Positions 9,795-18,404 of a stretch of 64,000 bases of DNA are shown here, piece after piece. A program made the position numbers and the translations under genes. Under the pieces are notes generated by a model. The model was given only the letters and a program-made list of their open reading frames with translations. It did no database searches and was not told the origin of the DNA. Each line of letters starts with the position of its first letter. The first letter of the stretch is position 1. Origin of the DNA: Janthinobacterium sp. UMAB-56 (GTDB taxonomy: Bacteria > Pseudomonadota > Gammaproteobacteria > Burkholderiales > Burkholderiaceae_D); NCBI RefSeq assembly GCF_900095265.1, contig NZ_LT607651.1, positions 73,541 through 137,540 on the forward strand, given 5' to 3'.

Positions 9795-10154
9795 TTACGC
9801 AGCGATTTTTGCTTTAACTGCGTTGACAATCGCAGCGAATGCTGGCTTGTCCATCACAGCCATATCGGCCAGGACTTTACGGTCCAGTTCGATATTTGCT
9901 TTTTTCAAGCCGTTCATGAATACGCTGTACGTTACGCCATGCTCACGGGAAGCGGCGTTGATACGGGCGATCCACAGGCGGCGGAAAACACGCTTCTTGT
10001 TGCGGCGATCGCGGTAAGCGTATTGACCAGCGCGCATAACTGCTTGCTTGGCAACACGGTATACACGGCTGCGGCGACCACGGTAGCCTTTAGCTTGAAC
10101 AAGAATCTTTTTATGACGGGCACGAGCTGTAACCCCACGTTTTACTCTAGGCAT
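9795..10154 (-). CDS. rplT: 50S ribosomal protein L20
   Basis: A 119-residue protein with the L20 signature throughout ([80 protein letters not shown]). It binds 23S rRNA early in large-subunit assembly. In E. coli L20 also represses rpmI-rplT translation. It lies 26 bases after rpmI. Confidence 0.98.
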   Translation of the reverse strand: MPRVKRGVTARARHKKILVQAKGYRGRRSRVYRVAKQAVMRAGQYAYRDRRNKKRVFRRLWIARINAASREHGVTYSVFMNGLKKANIELDRKVLADMAVMDKPAFAAIVNAVKAKIAA

Positions 10155-10180
10155 AGTAACTCCTTAAATTGAGTGTGAGA

Positions 10181-10378
10181 TTAAGCAGTCGGCATCATGC
10201 GGTAGACGGATTTCACGTCAGACGCAGCGACATTGGTGGTACCGCGCAGAGCGCGTTTCAGCTTGGTGGTTTTCTTGGTCAAGATGTGGCGTTTGAACGC
10301 ATGACCACATTTAACAGTACCACCCGGACGCACGCGAAAACGTTTTTTCGCAGAGCTTTTGGTCTTCATTTTAGGCAT
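10181..10378 (-). CDS. rpmI: 50S ribosomal protein L35
   Basis: The 65-residue protein starts [20 protein letters not shown] and has the L35 core [22 protein letters not shown]. The ATG at 10378 is chosen over an upstream in-frame start at 10408 because it gives the conserved N-terminus. It sits between infC and rplT in the standard order. The 227-base gap upstream carries a strong hairpin (10495-10532). Confidence 0.97.
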   Translation of the reverse strand: MPKMKTKSSAKKRFRVRPGGTVKCGHAFKRHILTKKTTKLKRALRGTTNVAASDVKSVYRMMPTA

Positions 10379-10494
10379 AGCAATCTGTCCTCTTACGGAC
10401 AGCTCCATTTATAACAGGATTGCAGGTGGCAACACGACGCTGCGCTTAGATGCCTGCTTTCACATGTTGTGCAGCGGATGCGAGTCCACTACAG

Positions 10495-10532
10495 TTTGCG
10501 CGGCCCGCACATTGCTGAGCGGGCCGCGCAAA
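10495..10532 (-). promoter_or_regulatory. Hairpin in the infC-rpmI leader, possible L20 control element or attenuator
   Basis: TTTGCGCGGCCCGC (10495-10508) and GCGGGCCGCGCAAA (10519-10532) make a perfect 14-bp stem with a 10-base loop. No T-run follows on the minus strand. It is located between infC and rpmI, the region that in E. coli contains the L20 operator and a terminator. A role in limiting read-through or in autogenous control is plausible but inferred from position only. Confidence 0.55.
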
Positions 10533-10605
10533 TTCTGCCTGGAATCTGGTGCTGCACCAATGCTGGCGCACGCAACGTCGATCCACAGTAAAACGCTATT
10601 GTAGC

Positions 10606-11127
10606 TTACTTCTTCTTCTTAGGCGAAAGAACCATGATCATTTGGCGGCCTTCCATCTTCGGGAACTGCTCGACCTGGCCGAACGGCTCCAGGTCGGCTT
10701 TCAAGCGTTCCAGCATGCGGAAGCCAATATCCTGGTGCGCCATCTCACGACCGCGGAAACGCAAGGTGATCTTGGTTTTATCGCCATCCTCAAGGAACTT
10801 GATGAGATTACGCAACTTGATATTGTAGTCACCATCATCAGTCCCCGGACGGAATTTGACTTCCTTCACGAGGATGATCTTTTGCTTCAATTTGGCTTCG
10901 TGAGCTTTCTTTTGCTCCGAATACTTAAATTTGCCGTAGTCCATCAAACGGCACACCGGTGGCTGCGCGGTAGGCGCAATTTCCACCAGGTCGACGTTTG
11001 CCTCTTCCGCCAGGCGGAAGGCTTCAGCCAAACTTACGATACCGAGTGGCTCGTTATCGACCCCGCTTAAACGCATTTCAGGGGCAGTGATTTCGCCATT
11101 GATGCGATGTGACTTGTCAGTAGCTAT
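10606..11127 (-). CDS. infC: Translation initiation factor IF-3, with ATA start codon
   Basis: The 173-residue protein reads (M)[20 protein letters not shown], then [17 protein letters not shown] and the C-terminal domain [20 protein letters not shown]. The conserved RINGEI N-terminus of IF-3 is reached only if translation starts at the ATA at 11125-11127. AAAGGA lies 7 bases upstream, and the first in-frame ATG (11076) would delete 17 conserved residues. Rare starts (AUU/AUA/AUC) in infC are a known device by which IF-3 represses its own translation. The gene lies 51 bases after thrS. Confidence 0.95.
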   Translation of the reverse strand: MATDKSHRINGEITAPEMRLSGVDNEPLGIVSLAEAFRLAEEANVDLVEIAPTAQPPVCRLMDYGKFKYSEQKKAHEAKLKQKIILVKEVKFRPGTDDGDYNIKLRNLIKFLEDGDKTKITLRFRGREMAHQDIGFRMLERLKADLEPFGQVEQFPKMEGRQMIMVLSPKKKK

Positions 11128-11178
11128 TGTAATTTCCTTTAAAAATCTTGTAAGACGGTCGTGCAGCGAGTTTCCTCG

Positions 11179-13086
11179 TCAGGCCTTGGTGTCGACTTCA
11201 TGTTTGAGTCGCTCAATCAGGGCATCGACGGACATGACGCCCAGATCGACATTGCCCCGCGCCCGCACGGCCACTGTATTCGCATCCCGCTCTTTGTCGC
11301 CAATTACTAAGATGTAAGGCAATTTTTGTACGGAATGTTCACGTATTTTATAGGTAATCTTCTCGTTACGCAAATCAGCCTGTACGCGCAGCCCCGCTTT
11401 GCGCAGTTTTGTTGTAACTTCCTGTACATAGTCGGCTTGCGCGTCGGAAATATTCAATACCGACACTTGCACCGGCGACAGCCACAGTGGCATGGCGCCC
11501 GCATAGTGTTCGATCAGGATGCCGATAAAACGTTCCAGGGAACCGACGATCGCGCGGTGCAACATGATGGGCACCTGGCGCGTGTTATCCACGGCGACAT
11601 ATTCGGCGCCCAGACGGCCCGGCATCGACGGATCGATCTGCACGGTGCCCACTTGCCATGCGCGGCCCAGGCTGTCTTTCAGATGGTATTCGATCTTCGG
11701 ACCGTAGAACGCGCCCTCGCCCGGCAATTCCGTCCATTCCACGCCACAGGCGCGCAGGGCCGAACGCAAGGACTCCTCGGCGAAATCCCACGACTCTTCC
11801 GTACCGATGCGGTTATCCGGGCGCAAGGCCAGCTTCACGTCGATATTCGTGAAACCGAAAGCCGTATACACATCCATCGCCTGCTGGTGGAAAGCCGTCA
11901 CTTCGCCGGCAATCTGCTCTTCCAGGCAAAAGATGTGGCCATCATCCTGCGTAAAGCCGCGCACGCGCATCATGCCGTGCAAGGCGCCCGACGGCTCGTT
12001 GCGGTGGCATTGGCCGAACTCGCCGTAGCGCAATGGCAGGTCGCGGTAGCTACGCATGCCATTGTTGAAAATCTGGATATGCCCAGGGCAATTCATCGGC
12101 TTCAGCGCATAGGCGCGATTTTCCGATTCCGTGATGAACATGTTTTCACGATAATTATCCCAGTGGCCGGTTTTTTCCCACAGACCACGGTCGAGAATTT
12201 GCGGCGCCTTGACTTCCTGGTATCCATTGACCTGGTACACATTGCGCATGTATTGCTCGACTTGCTGCCAGATCGACCAGCCCTTCGGGTGCCAGAAGAT
12301 CAGACCGGGCGCTTCTTCCTGGAAATGGAAGAAATCGAGCTGTTTGCCCAGCTTGCGGTGATCGCGTTTTTCCGCCTCTTCCAGGTTGTGCAAGTACAGT
12401 TCCTGGTCTTCTTTCTTGGCCCAGGCCGTGCCATAGATACGCTGCAGCATCTCGTTTTTCGAGTCGCCGCGCCAGTAGGCGCCGGCCAGCTTCATCAGCT
12501 TGAAGACTTTCAGCTTGCCCGTCGATGGCACGTGGGGGCCGCGGCACAAGTCCGTGAACTTGCCTTCGGAATACAGCGACACTTCCTGGTCGGCCGGGAT
12601 CGAGCCGATCAGTTCAGCCTTGTACGCTTCGCCGATGCCCTTGAAGTAGGCGATGGCTTCGTCCCGCGCGACAACCTTGCGCGTGACTTGCTCATCCTTC
12701 TTGGCCAGTTCCGCCATCTTCTTTTCGATCGCCGTCAAATCTTCCGGCGTGAACGGACGCTTGTAGGCGAAGTCATAGTAAAAGCCGTTGTCGATCACGG
12801 GGCCGATGGTCACTTGCGCGTCCGGGAACAACTCCTTGACGGCATACGCCAGCAAGTGGGCCGTCGAGTGGCGGATCACTTCCAGGCCGTCGGCATCCTT
12901 GTCCGTGACAATCGCCAGTTCGGCGTCTTGCTCGATCAGATAGGAGGTATCGACCAGCTTGCCATCGACCTTGCCGGCCAGGGCAGCTTTGGCCAGGCCG
13001 GTACCAATATTGGCCGCAACCTGGGCCACGGTGACCGGGCCGTCAAATTGACGGGCGGAACCATCGGGAAGTCGGATTGTAAGCAT
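11179..13086 (-). CDS. thrS: Threonine--tRNA ligase
   Basis: A 635-residue class II synthetase: N-terminal TGS domain ([20 protein letters not shown]), editing domain with [20 protein letters not shown], catalytic core with zinc ligands ([20 protein letters not shown], and H/C residues in [20 protein letters not shown]), motif 3 ([20 protein letters not shown]) and the anticodon-binding domain ([20 protein letters not shown]). ATG at 13086 has GGAG six bases upstream; longer in-frame starts would add a tail not found in ThrS. It is the first gene of the minus-strand operon. Confidence 0.97.
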   Translation of the reverse strand: MLTIRLPDGSARQFDGPVTVAQVAANIGTGLAKAALAGKVDGKLVDTSYLIEQDAELAIVTDKDADGLEVIRHSTAHLLAYAVKELFPDAQVTIGPVIDNGFYYDFAYKRPFTPEDLTAIEKKMAELAKKDEQVTRKVVARDEAIAYFKGIGEAYKAELIGSIPADQEVSLYSEGKFTDLCRGPHVPSTGKLKVFKLMKLAGAYWRGDSKNEMLQRIYGTAWAKKEDQELYLHNLEEAEKRDHRKLGKQLDFFHFQEEAPGLIFWHPKGWSIWQQVEQYMRNVYQVNGYQEVKAPQILDRGLWEKTGHWDNYRENMFITESENRAYALKPMNCPGHIQIFNNGMRSYRDLPLRYGEFGQCHRNEPSGALHGMMRVRGFTQDDGHIFCLEEQIAGEVTAFHQQAMDVYTAFGFTNIDVKLALRPDNRIGTEESWDFAEESLRSALRACGVEWTELPGEGAFYGPKIEYHLKDSLGRAWQVGTVQIDPSMPGRLGAEYVAVDNTRQVPIMLHRAIVGSLERFIGILIEHYAGAMPLWLSPVQVSVLNISDAQADYVQEVTTKLRKAGLRVQADLRNEKITYKIREHSVQKLPYILVIGDKERDANTVAVRARGNVDLGVMSVDALIERLKHEVDTKA

Positions 13087-13164
13087 ATTGATCTCCATAT
13101 CGGCGCTGGCGCCAGGTAAAACTGCGGTGTGATGGGCAAAATAACTGAAAGGAAAACGCAGACG

Positions 13165-13192
13165 CAAAAAAACGCGGACTAGCCGCGTTTTT
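13165..13192 (-). terminator. Terminator of the tRNA-Val transcript
   Basis: On the minus strand AAAACGCGG-CTAGT-CCGCG is followed by a run of seven Ts (13166-13172). It lies downstream of both tRNA-Val genes and upstream of thrS, separating the two transcription units. The rest of 13087-13297 shows no gene. Confidence 0.85.
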
Positions 13193-13297
13193 CACTTTCT
13201 TGAGACAAAGGAAACCCGTTCGACTAGCGTCACTCCCAAAGCTTGGTAGTAGTTCGCGGTGTCATAACCGGTTTTACCTTTCTCTCTAACTGAATTC

Positions 13298-13374
13298 TGG
13301 TGGGCGGTGAGGAATTCGAATCCCCGACCCCTTGGATGTCGACCAAGTATTCTAACCAGCTGAACTAACCGCCC
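13298..13374 (-). tRNA. tRNA-Val(GAC), promoter-distal copy
   Basis: A full cloverleaf is seen on the minus strand. The acceptor is GGGCGGT/ACCGCCC, the D-stem GTTC/GAAT, the anticodon stem CTTGG/CCAAG with loop TCGACAT (anticodon GAC), and the T-stem GGGGA/TCCTC with loop TTCGAAT. The CCA end is encoded (13298-13300). It is identical to the second copy 81 bases away. Confidence 0.97.
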
Positions 13375-13455
13375 GTAAAACTTTTGTTGATCATTTTATT
13401 TCAAACGACCGCTTGCGGCTTGCGCCAGCTTAAAAAACCATCTACTGCTAAATTC

Positions 13456-13532
13456 TGGTGGGCGGTGAGGAATTCGAATCCCCGACCCCTTGGATGTCGA
13501 CCAAGTATTCTAACCAGCTGAACTAACCGCCC
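13456..13532 (-). tRNA. tRNA-Val(GAC), promoter-proximal copy
   Basis: This has the same 77-base sequence, cloverleaf, GAC anticodon and encoded CCA as the copy at 13298-13374. It is transcribed on the minus strand and lies 12 bases from the -10 box of the promoter at 13544-13572. The two copies are evidently cotranscribed as a tandem pair. Confidence 0.97.
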
Positions 13533-13543
13533 CGAAGACCAGC

Positions 13544-13572
13544 ATTATAGAGAGGCTTTCCCAGAATGACAA
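13544..13572 (-). promoter_or_regulatory. Sigma-70 promoter for the tandem tRNA-Val genes
   Basis: On the minus strand TTGTCA (13567-13572) and a perfect TATAAT (13544-13549) are separated by exactly 17 bases, with the first tRNA starting 11 bases past the -10 box. This is the best housekeeping promoter in the window. Confidence 0.85.
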
Positions 13573-13680
13573 GGGCTGTTTTACAGGAAACTTTAATCTG
13601 TTTTTCATCCGCTTCCCGGGCGTCAGCCCTCTTTATCTAGGGTTGACCCGGCGTGCACGGAATGCCGCTAGAATCGCGAC

Positions 13681-14145
13681 ATGAACTCCACCTTATTCAG
13701 CTGGCTGAAAACCCTGAGCCGCGTCTGCGGTTTCGAAACCGCCGACTCCTTCCCGCCCGGCCACCCGCATGCGCGCACGCGCTGGAATGGCGCGTACTTC
13801 GATATCGCTTCCGACGTGAAGCCGGACGAAATGGAGCGGCGCCTGTGCGCGGCCATCACCAACACGCCGAGTGTCTTCGCCTACATCAGCAATCCCACGC
13901 CGCGCATGCAGCGCGCGCTGCTGAACGTGATCCACGACCGGCTGCGGCGCCAGCCCGGCGCGGGCGCCACGGACCTGGTCGTGTTATTGATCAATGCCTA
14001 CGCCAGCGACCACATCACGGAAGCCGTGCCCGGCCTGCGCACCCTGATCTTCAACACGCAACATGAAGACACGAATCTGCGCGTGCATGCCATCCTGGAA
14101 TTGCTGGTGGGCACGCCACGGGGGCTGGACGTGATCGACATATAG
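13681..14145 (+). CDS. Conserved-looking hypothetical protein, 154 aa
   Basis: The start MNSTLFSWLKTLSRVCGFET and the body (WNGAYFDIASDVKPDEMERR; NPTPRMQRALLNVIHDRLRR; DHITEAVPGLRTLIFNTQHE) look like a soluble mixed alpha/beta protein with no signal peptide or membrane helix. The codon usage fits the genome, supporting a real gene. I do not recognise the family. The ATG at 13681 is preceded only by a weak ribosome site. It converges with the acyltransferase gene, three bases past its stop, and has no operon partner that would hint at function. Confidence 0.7.
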   Translation: MNSTLFSWLKTLSRVCGFETADSFPPGHPHARTRWNGAYFDIASDVKPDEMERRLCAAITNTPSVFAYISNPTPRMQRALLNVIHDRLRRQPGAGATDLVVLLINAYASDHITEAVPGLRTLIFNTQHEDTNLRVHAILELLVGTPRGLDVIDI

Positions 14146-14148
14146 TCG

Positions 14149-15261
14149 TCATGCACGATGGGTGGGAACATAACGCGCCCGCAAGCGCATGAACGGCGTT
14201 TCCACCCATCTGTATAAGAGCCAGCCTGTGGCGACGCTAACGGCGATACTGAACAGTATCGCCATGAGGCTATCGGGCCCGTAGCCCAAGTCCTGCAAAT
14301 AGGGCCGCAGCAGGATACACAGTTGCTTGTGCAATAGATAAATCGCATACGACCACAGGGCCAGGCTGGCCGCACCCGGAACCCGCAGTTTATAGAGTGC
14401 ACTGCCAGGACTCAGTGCCGCCACCAGCAACAGGCTGAAACTGGCGGCCAGGGCAGGATAGCCAAACACCGTCACCCAATAACCATAGTGATCGCCGAGA
14501 AACACATAAAACATCAGCGCCGTGCTGACAATTCCTGCCAGCAAGGTCCGATTGCCATAGGCGGTGAGGCGCGCCCAGGCGCTCGGGTGATGGTTTTTCA
14601 GCAAGGCCAGCGCCACGCCCGCCACCAGTTCATCGAAACGGCACCAGGACGCGTAATAAATATACTTGTAATAGCCAAGGCCGCCGCGCGGCACTTGCAC
14701 GTATTCATCCCACAGAGTGGCGCGCACCAGCATGCCAACGATAACGCTGGCGGCCACGGCCAGCCAGGCCCACTGCAGGGATCTGCGACAAGCGGCGATC
14801 AATAGCGCCACGGCAGGCAGCAGCACATAGAACTGCTCTTCCACGCATAGCGACCAGGCATGCGAAAACGCCGTGCCCGGCGTCAGATTGATGTTCTGCG
14901 TAAAGGTCAGGAATTTCCACAGCGGCAGCAGCGCGCTCTCGCCGCGAAACGCGGGCCACAGATAATACAGGGCCAGCACGACATAAAAGTTGGGCAAGGT
15001 GCGCAGGAAGCGCCTCGCATAGAAGCGCGGCAAGGAAAAACCGTGTGCGCCGCGCAAGGAGGCAAAGATCTGGTTACCAATCAGATAGCCGCTGAGGGCA
15101 AAGAACAGGTCCACGCCCGTCCAACCGATCTCTCCCCAGAAACCAAACGCCCCGCCGTCGCTGACGAACAGCAAATAATGATTCATGAAGACGAGCACGA
15201 TGGCCAGCGCGCGCAAGGTATCGAGGCCGGCCAGGCGCGAAGAAGACGAAGATGACGACAT
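14149..15261 (-). CDS. Acyltransferase family 3 (OafA/YrhL-like) membrane protein
   Basis: A 370-residue polytopic inner-membrane protein with the family hallmarks: RLAGLDTLRALAIVLVFMNH at the N-terminus (catalytic-type His in NH), IGWTGVDLFFALSGYLIGNQ, RRFLRTLPNFYVVL, and HAWSLCVEEQFYVLLP. About ten hydrophobic helices follow. Such enzymes O-acylate sugars of lipopolysaccharide, peptidoglycan or exported polysaccharides. No sugar or polysaccharide gene is adjacent, so the substrate is unknown. ATG at 15261 is preferred to an upstream TTG (15273). Confidence 0.88.
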   Translation of the reverse strand: MSSSSSSSRLAGLDTLRALAIVLVFMNHYLLFVSDGGAFGFWGEIGWTGVDLFFALSGYLIGNQIFASLRGAHGFSLPRFYARRFLRTLPNFYVVLALYYLWPAFRGESALLPLWKFLTFTQNINLTPGTAFSHAWSLCVEEQFYVLLPAVALLIAACRRSLQWAWLAVAASVIVGMLVRATLWDEYVQVPRGGLGYYKYIYYASWCRFDELVAGVALALLKNHHPSAWARLTAYGNRTLLAGIVSTALMFYVFLGDHYGYWVTVFGYPALAASFSLLLVAALSPGSALYKLRVPGAASLALWSYAIYLLHKQLCILLRPYLQDLGYGPDSLMAILFSIAVSVATGWLLYRWVETPFMRLRARYVPTHRA

Positions 15262-15409
15262 GGATATCAGCAAGGAAAAACAACGGTGGCGCCGATCATG
15301 CCACGCCGCAACCTTCCGTGGCCAACTTTTTACAGGCGGCCATGGCGAATCCCGCTAAAATATGCCGACCCCGCTTTCCCTTCCCGCAACAGCATAGGAT
15401 ATGTCCAGC

Positions 15410-16363
15410 ATGAGCAGCGCACTCCACTTCAAGTCCATCAACTACACGGGCCAGGGCAGCGGCCCGCGCCTGATCGTCACGGGCGCCGTGCACGGCAATG
15501 AAACCTGCGGCACCAAGGGCATCGGCCGCGTGATGGCTGAACTCGACAGCGGCGCCCTCTCCATCGTGGCCGGCAGCGTCACCTTCGTGCCCATCACCAA
15601 TCCACTCGCTTACGCCAAGGGCGTGCGCAGCGGCGACCGCAACCTGAACCGCAATCTGTTTCCGAACGAGCATCCACAGGATTTCGAAGACCGCATCGCC
15701 AATTGGCTGTGCCCCTTGCTGGGCCAGCATGACGTGCTGCTCGACTTGCACTCGTTCAATGCTGACAGCCAGCCCTTCGTCATGGTGGGACCGCGCAACA
15801 ACGATGGCCCGCTGCAAGCGTTTCAGCAGGAAGACAAGGAGCGCGCACTGGCGCGCCGCCTGGGCGTGCGCCGCTTCGTCGATGGCTGGCTGCATGCCTA
15901 TGGCCAGGGCGTGCAACGCCGCCTGGGCAATAGCGACCAGGTAGGCCTGGTCTTGCGCTACGGCGTGGGCACGACGGAATACATGCGCTCGACGGGCGGC
16001 TATGCCCTGACCCTGGAATGCGGCCAGCATGCTGATCCGGCCGCACCCGATGTTGCTTACCGCGCCATCATGAACACCTTGGCTTTTTTGGGCTTTATCG
16101 ACGCGCCAACAGTGCCGCCGATCGCGGACGCCGACATGGAGGCGCTGAACATGGTCGTCGTGCACGACAAGCTGCATGCGGATGACCGCTTCATCAAGAC
16201 CTGGTCCAGCTTTGACAAGGTCAAGCAAGGTGAACAGATTGGCACGCGCGCGGACGGTACGCCCGTGACGGCCGAATTCGACGCCTACATCCTGTTCCCG
16301 GACGTCAACGCGCAAGCCAATGCCGAGTGGTATTACCTGGCAAGAGTCGCCGCCAGTTTTTGA
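15410..16363 (+). CDS. Succinylglutamate desuccinylase/aspartoacylase family metallohydrolase
   Basis: A 317-residue M14-type zinc amidohydrolase. The zinc ligands His and Glu are in VTGAVHGNETCGTKG and the third ligand His is in DVLLDLHSFNADSQPFVMVG; the NRNLFPNEHP loop follows. A C-terminal beta domain (KVKQGEQIGTRADGTPVTAE) is typical of the aspartoacylase/AstE group. It should hydrolyse an N-acyl amino acid or related amide. No arginine-succinyltransferase genes flank it, so AstE itself is unlikely. ATG at 15410 has AGGA ten bases upstream; ATG at 15401 in frame is the alternative. Confidence 0.88.
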   Translation: MSSALHFKSINYTGQGSGPRLIVTGAVHGNETCGTKGIGRVMAELDSGALSIVAGSVTFVPITNPLAYAKGVRSGDRNLNRNLFPNEHPQDFEDRIANWLCPLLGQHDVLLDLHSFNADSQPFVMVGPRNNDGPLQAFQQEDKERALARRLGVRRFVDGWLHAYGQGVQRRLGNSDQVGLVLRYGVGTTEYMRSTGGYALTLECGQHADPAAPDVAYRAIMNTLAFLGFIDAPTVPPIADADMEALNMVVVHDKLHADDRFIKTWSSFDKVKQGEQIGTRADGTPVTAEFDAYILFPDVNAQANAEWYYLARVAASF

Positions 16364-16705
16364 TCAGTGGCCGACGGACTTTGAAAACAGGTTAATCACC
16401 AGCACGCCGGCAATGATCAGCCCCAGGCCGATCAAGGCCGGCGTATCGAGGCTTTGCTTGAACCAGAACCAGCCGACGGCGGAAATGAGTACGATGCCCA
16501 CGCCCGACCATATGGCGTAGACGATGCCGGTAGGAATGACCTTCAAGGTCAGGGACAAGCACCAGAAGGCGATGCTGTAGCCAAGCACGGTGATGACGCT
16601 GGGCCACAAGCGGCTGAAGCCGTCTGATGCCTTCAAGGCGCTGGTAGCGATCACTTCGGCAACGATGGCGATGGCCAGGTAAAAATACGTCATGGCGAGG
16701 CTCAT
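16364..16705 (-). CDS. emrE: SMR family multidrug/guanidinium-type exporter, EmrE-like
   Basis: A 113-residue four-helix membrane protein very close to EmrE in layout: [20 protein letters not shown] with the essential Glu, [40 protein letters not shown] and [23 protein letters not shown] proteins work as antiparallel dimers exchanging protons for cationic substrates. It is second in an operon behind the sugE-like gene (11 bases apart), and both lie downstream of a guanidine-II riboswitch. Guanidinium or a related cation is therefore a likely substrate. Its 113 residues compare with 110 in E. coli EmrE. Confidence 0.93.
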   Translation of the reverse strand: MSLAMTYFYLAIAIVAEVIATSALKASDGFSRLWPSVITVLGYSIAFWCLSLTLKVIPTGIVYAIWSGVGIVLISAVGWFWFKQSLDTPALIGLGLIIAGVLVINLFSKSVGH

Positions 16706-16716
16706 GCTGGCATCCT

Positions 16717-17037
16717 TTATTGTGGACTGAGCAGTTTCAAGCCCAGGATGCCGGACACGATCAGGGCGATGCAGGCAATGCGCGCGGCGCTGGCCGGTTC
16801 GCCCAGGACCATGATGCCGAAGATGGCCGTGCCCACGGTGCCGATGCCGGTCCAGATGGCGTAGGCCGTGCCCAGCGGCAAAGTACGCAAAGCCAGGCCC
16901 AGCATCACCACGCTGCCCAGCATGGAAATGGCCGTCAATACGGATGGCACGAGGCGCGTAAAGCCGGCGCTATACTTGAGGCCAATGGCCCAGCCAATTT
17001 CCAGCAAGCCCGCCAATACCAGAATAATCCACGCCAT
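16717..17037 (-). CDS. sugE: SMR family guanidinium exporter, SugE/Gdx-like
   Basis: A 106-residue four-helix SMR protein: [20 protein letters not shown] (conserved Glu in GLLEIGWA), [52 protein letters not shown]. The pattern [17 protein letters not shown] is that of the Gdx (SugE) clade, proven guanidinium/proton exchangers. ATG at 17037 is chosen because it gives the family length and has GGGAG upstream, within reach of riboswitch control. It leads the two-gene SMR operon. Confidence 0.95.
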   Translation of the reverse strand: MAWIILVLAGLLEIGWAIGLKYSAGFTRLVPSVLTAISMLGSVVMLGLALRTLPLGTAYAIWTGIGTVGTAIFGIMVLGEPASAARIACIALIVSGILGLKLLSPQ

Positions 17038-17049
17038 CACGTCTCCCGA

Positions 17050-17104
17050 GGCGGCAGGGTCGTCCCCGCCATACAGCCCCCACATCGAGCGGGGTCGTCC
17101 CCAC
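17050..17104 (-). promoter_or_regulatory. Guanidine-II (mini-ykkC) riboswitch
   Basis: On the minus strand two consecutive hairpins each carry the diagnostic ACGA loop closed by G-C pairs: TGGGG-ACGA-CCCC (about 17090-17103) and GGCGGGG-ACGA-CCCTGCC (17053-17070). They are separated by a linker of about 20 bases. Twin hairpins with ACGR loops define the mini-ykkC motif, which binds guanidinium. The second hairpin ends about 15 bases before the sugE ATG and close to its GGGAG site, as expected for translational control. A TATACT -10 box at 17120-17125 would start the RNA just before the first hairpin. Confidence 0.9.
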
Positions 17105-17228
17105 AGGAGCAAAGGGAAAAGTATACCATTGGGTGAAAACTCTTGCCGCAAGCACATTTTTCTCGTGCTGTTGCCAAAAAATAGGCTGATGGCGGCATAA
17201 TTGCCGCAACTATTCACTCTCGGGAACA

Positions 17229-17591
17229 ATGATGCTACTTCTGGCCCAAATACTTACCGCCCTCATCCTGCTGCTGCACGTGTATATCGTGCTGCTGGAA
17301 ACCGTGCTGTTCGATGCGCGCGGACGCAAGGTGTTTGGCCTGTCGAAGGAAAAAGCGGAGATCGTGCGTCCCGCCATGTCTAACCAGGGTTGCTACAACG
17401 GATTTCTCGTCGCCGCGCTGGCGCTGGGCTTTTTGCACCCGGACGCGGCCATCGCCCACGCGTTTACCGTTTTCGGCCTGGCGTGCATCGCCGTCGCCGG
17501 CGTGTGGGGCGCAGCGACCGTCATGACGCGCATCCTCTACCTGCAAACGGTACCAGCCGTCATCGCCCTGCTGCTGTTTCACTTTGCCTGA
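17229..17591 (+). CDS. DUF1304 family membrane protein
   Basis: A 120-residue protein with four hydrophobic helices, beginning [20 protein letters not shown]. The [20 protein letters not shown] segment, the [20 protein letters not shown] motif and a C-terminal [20 protein letters not shown] match the DUF1304 pattern as I know it. The function of this family is unknown. It is divergent from the SMR operon, and GGGAA lies upstream of the ATG pair at 17229/17232. Confidence 0.83.
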   Translation: MMLLLAQILTALILLLHVYIVLLETVLFDARGRKVFGLSKEKAEIVRPAMSNQGCYNGFLVAALALGFLHPDAAIAHAFTVFGLACIAVAGVWGAATVMTRILYLQTVPAVIALLLFHFA

Positions 17592-17756
17592 TTCCTGCCG
17601 GGGCGGCCTGCCGGCTGCCCCTCCCTGCTCCACGCTGCCTGCGCCTACCCCAAATGGGTGATGTTTCCAAAAAACATGCCCGATACAATTCCTTGTAGCA
17701 AGAAAAAAGATACCACCAGACACCATGGTGACAAGTCATAGTCCACAGGGGAAATC

Positions 17757-18332
17757 ATGCAAACCTATCCAAGCACCATTGCCGTCACTTTGCTCGGCGG
17801 CCTCATGCTGTCGGCCTGCGGCGGCGGCACCGACAGTGGCTCGGTCAGCGCCGCCACCAGTGCCGGCAGCAGCGGCGGCACCTCGGCAAACTGCCAGTAC
17901 AGCAATCTGATCAGCGACGCGGAACGCAAGCAGGCCAGCGCCTGCGGCATCCAGGTATCTGGCAACTACGCTCAGGCAGACTCGGGATTCGATAGCCTCG
18001 TTGCCGCCTGTAAGCAGGGAGAAAAAGCCAAAGCGGATGCCTACTACAGCGGCACCTACCAGAAAATGGTCGACTATGCGCGCAGCGTGAGCAAGGAGCT
18101 CGGTTGCGGGCAAAACAATGGTCCCACCTTGCCCAACAACAGCACCGCAAGCAACTATAATTTCTGCGTCAAAAGCACATCGGTCAATGGTAAGCTCAGC
18201 TATGAAGGCGCTTGCTACGGCCCCGTCAAATCCGGCGAAGGCGGCTGCGGCAGCGGGTATAACTATGTCAGCCAGTACGCCAGCGTCAGCACGTGTACCT
18301 CCGGCGGCAAAAGCTGGCTGGAAGCGCGTTAA
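17757..18332 (+). CDS. Hypothetical secreted lipoprotein
   Basis: A 191-residue protein with a lipoprotein signal peptide ending LMLSAC (Cys about residue 20), followed by a Gly/Ser/Ala-rich linker. The mature domain carries numerous cysteines (CQYSNL, ASACGIQ, ELGCGQ, NFCVKS, GACYG, GGCGSG, VSTCTSG), suggesting several disulfides and a location outside the cytoplasm. I do not recognise the fold. GGGGAAATC precedes the ATG. It stands alone between DUF1304 and a LuxR-type regulator, 72 bases upstream of the latter. Confidence 0.75.
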   Translation: MQTYPSTIAVTLLGGLMLSACGGGTDSGSVSAATSAGSSGGTSANCQYSNLISDAERKQASACGIQVSGNYAQADSGFDSLVAACKQGEKAKADAYYSGTYQKMVDYARSVSKELGCGQNNGPTLPNNSTASNYNFCVKSTSVNGKLSYEGACYGPVKSGEGGCGSGYNYVSQYASVSTCTSGGKSWLEAR

Positions 18333-18404
18333 GGAAAGCGGCGGCCGTCGCTGCCGCCCCCCGGAATGTATTGCGTCCACCGCTTGCCGCCATGAGGATC
18401 GACT

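Noticed and set aside
13298-13532. Attachment site or integrative element at the tRNA-Val pair
   Set aside because: No integrase gene or displaced tRNA 3' fragment is present; the repeated sequence is two complete tRNA genes.
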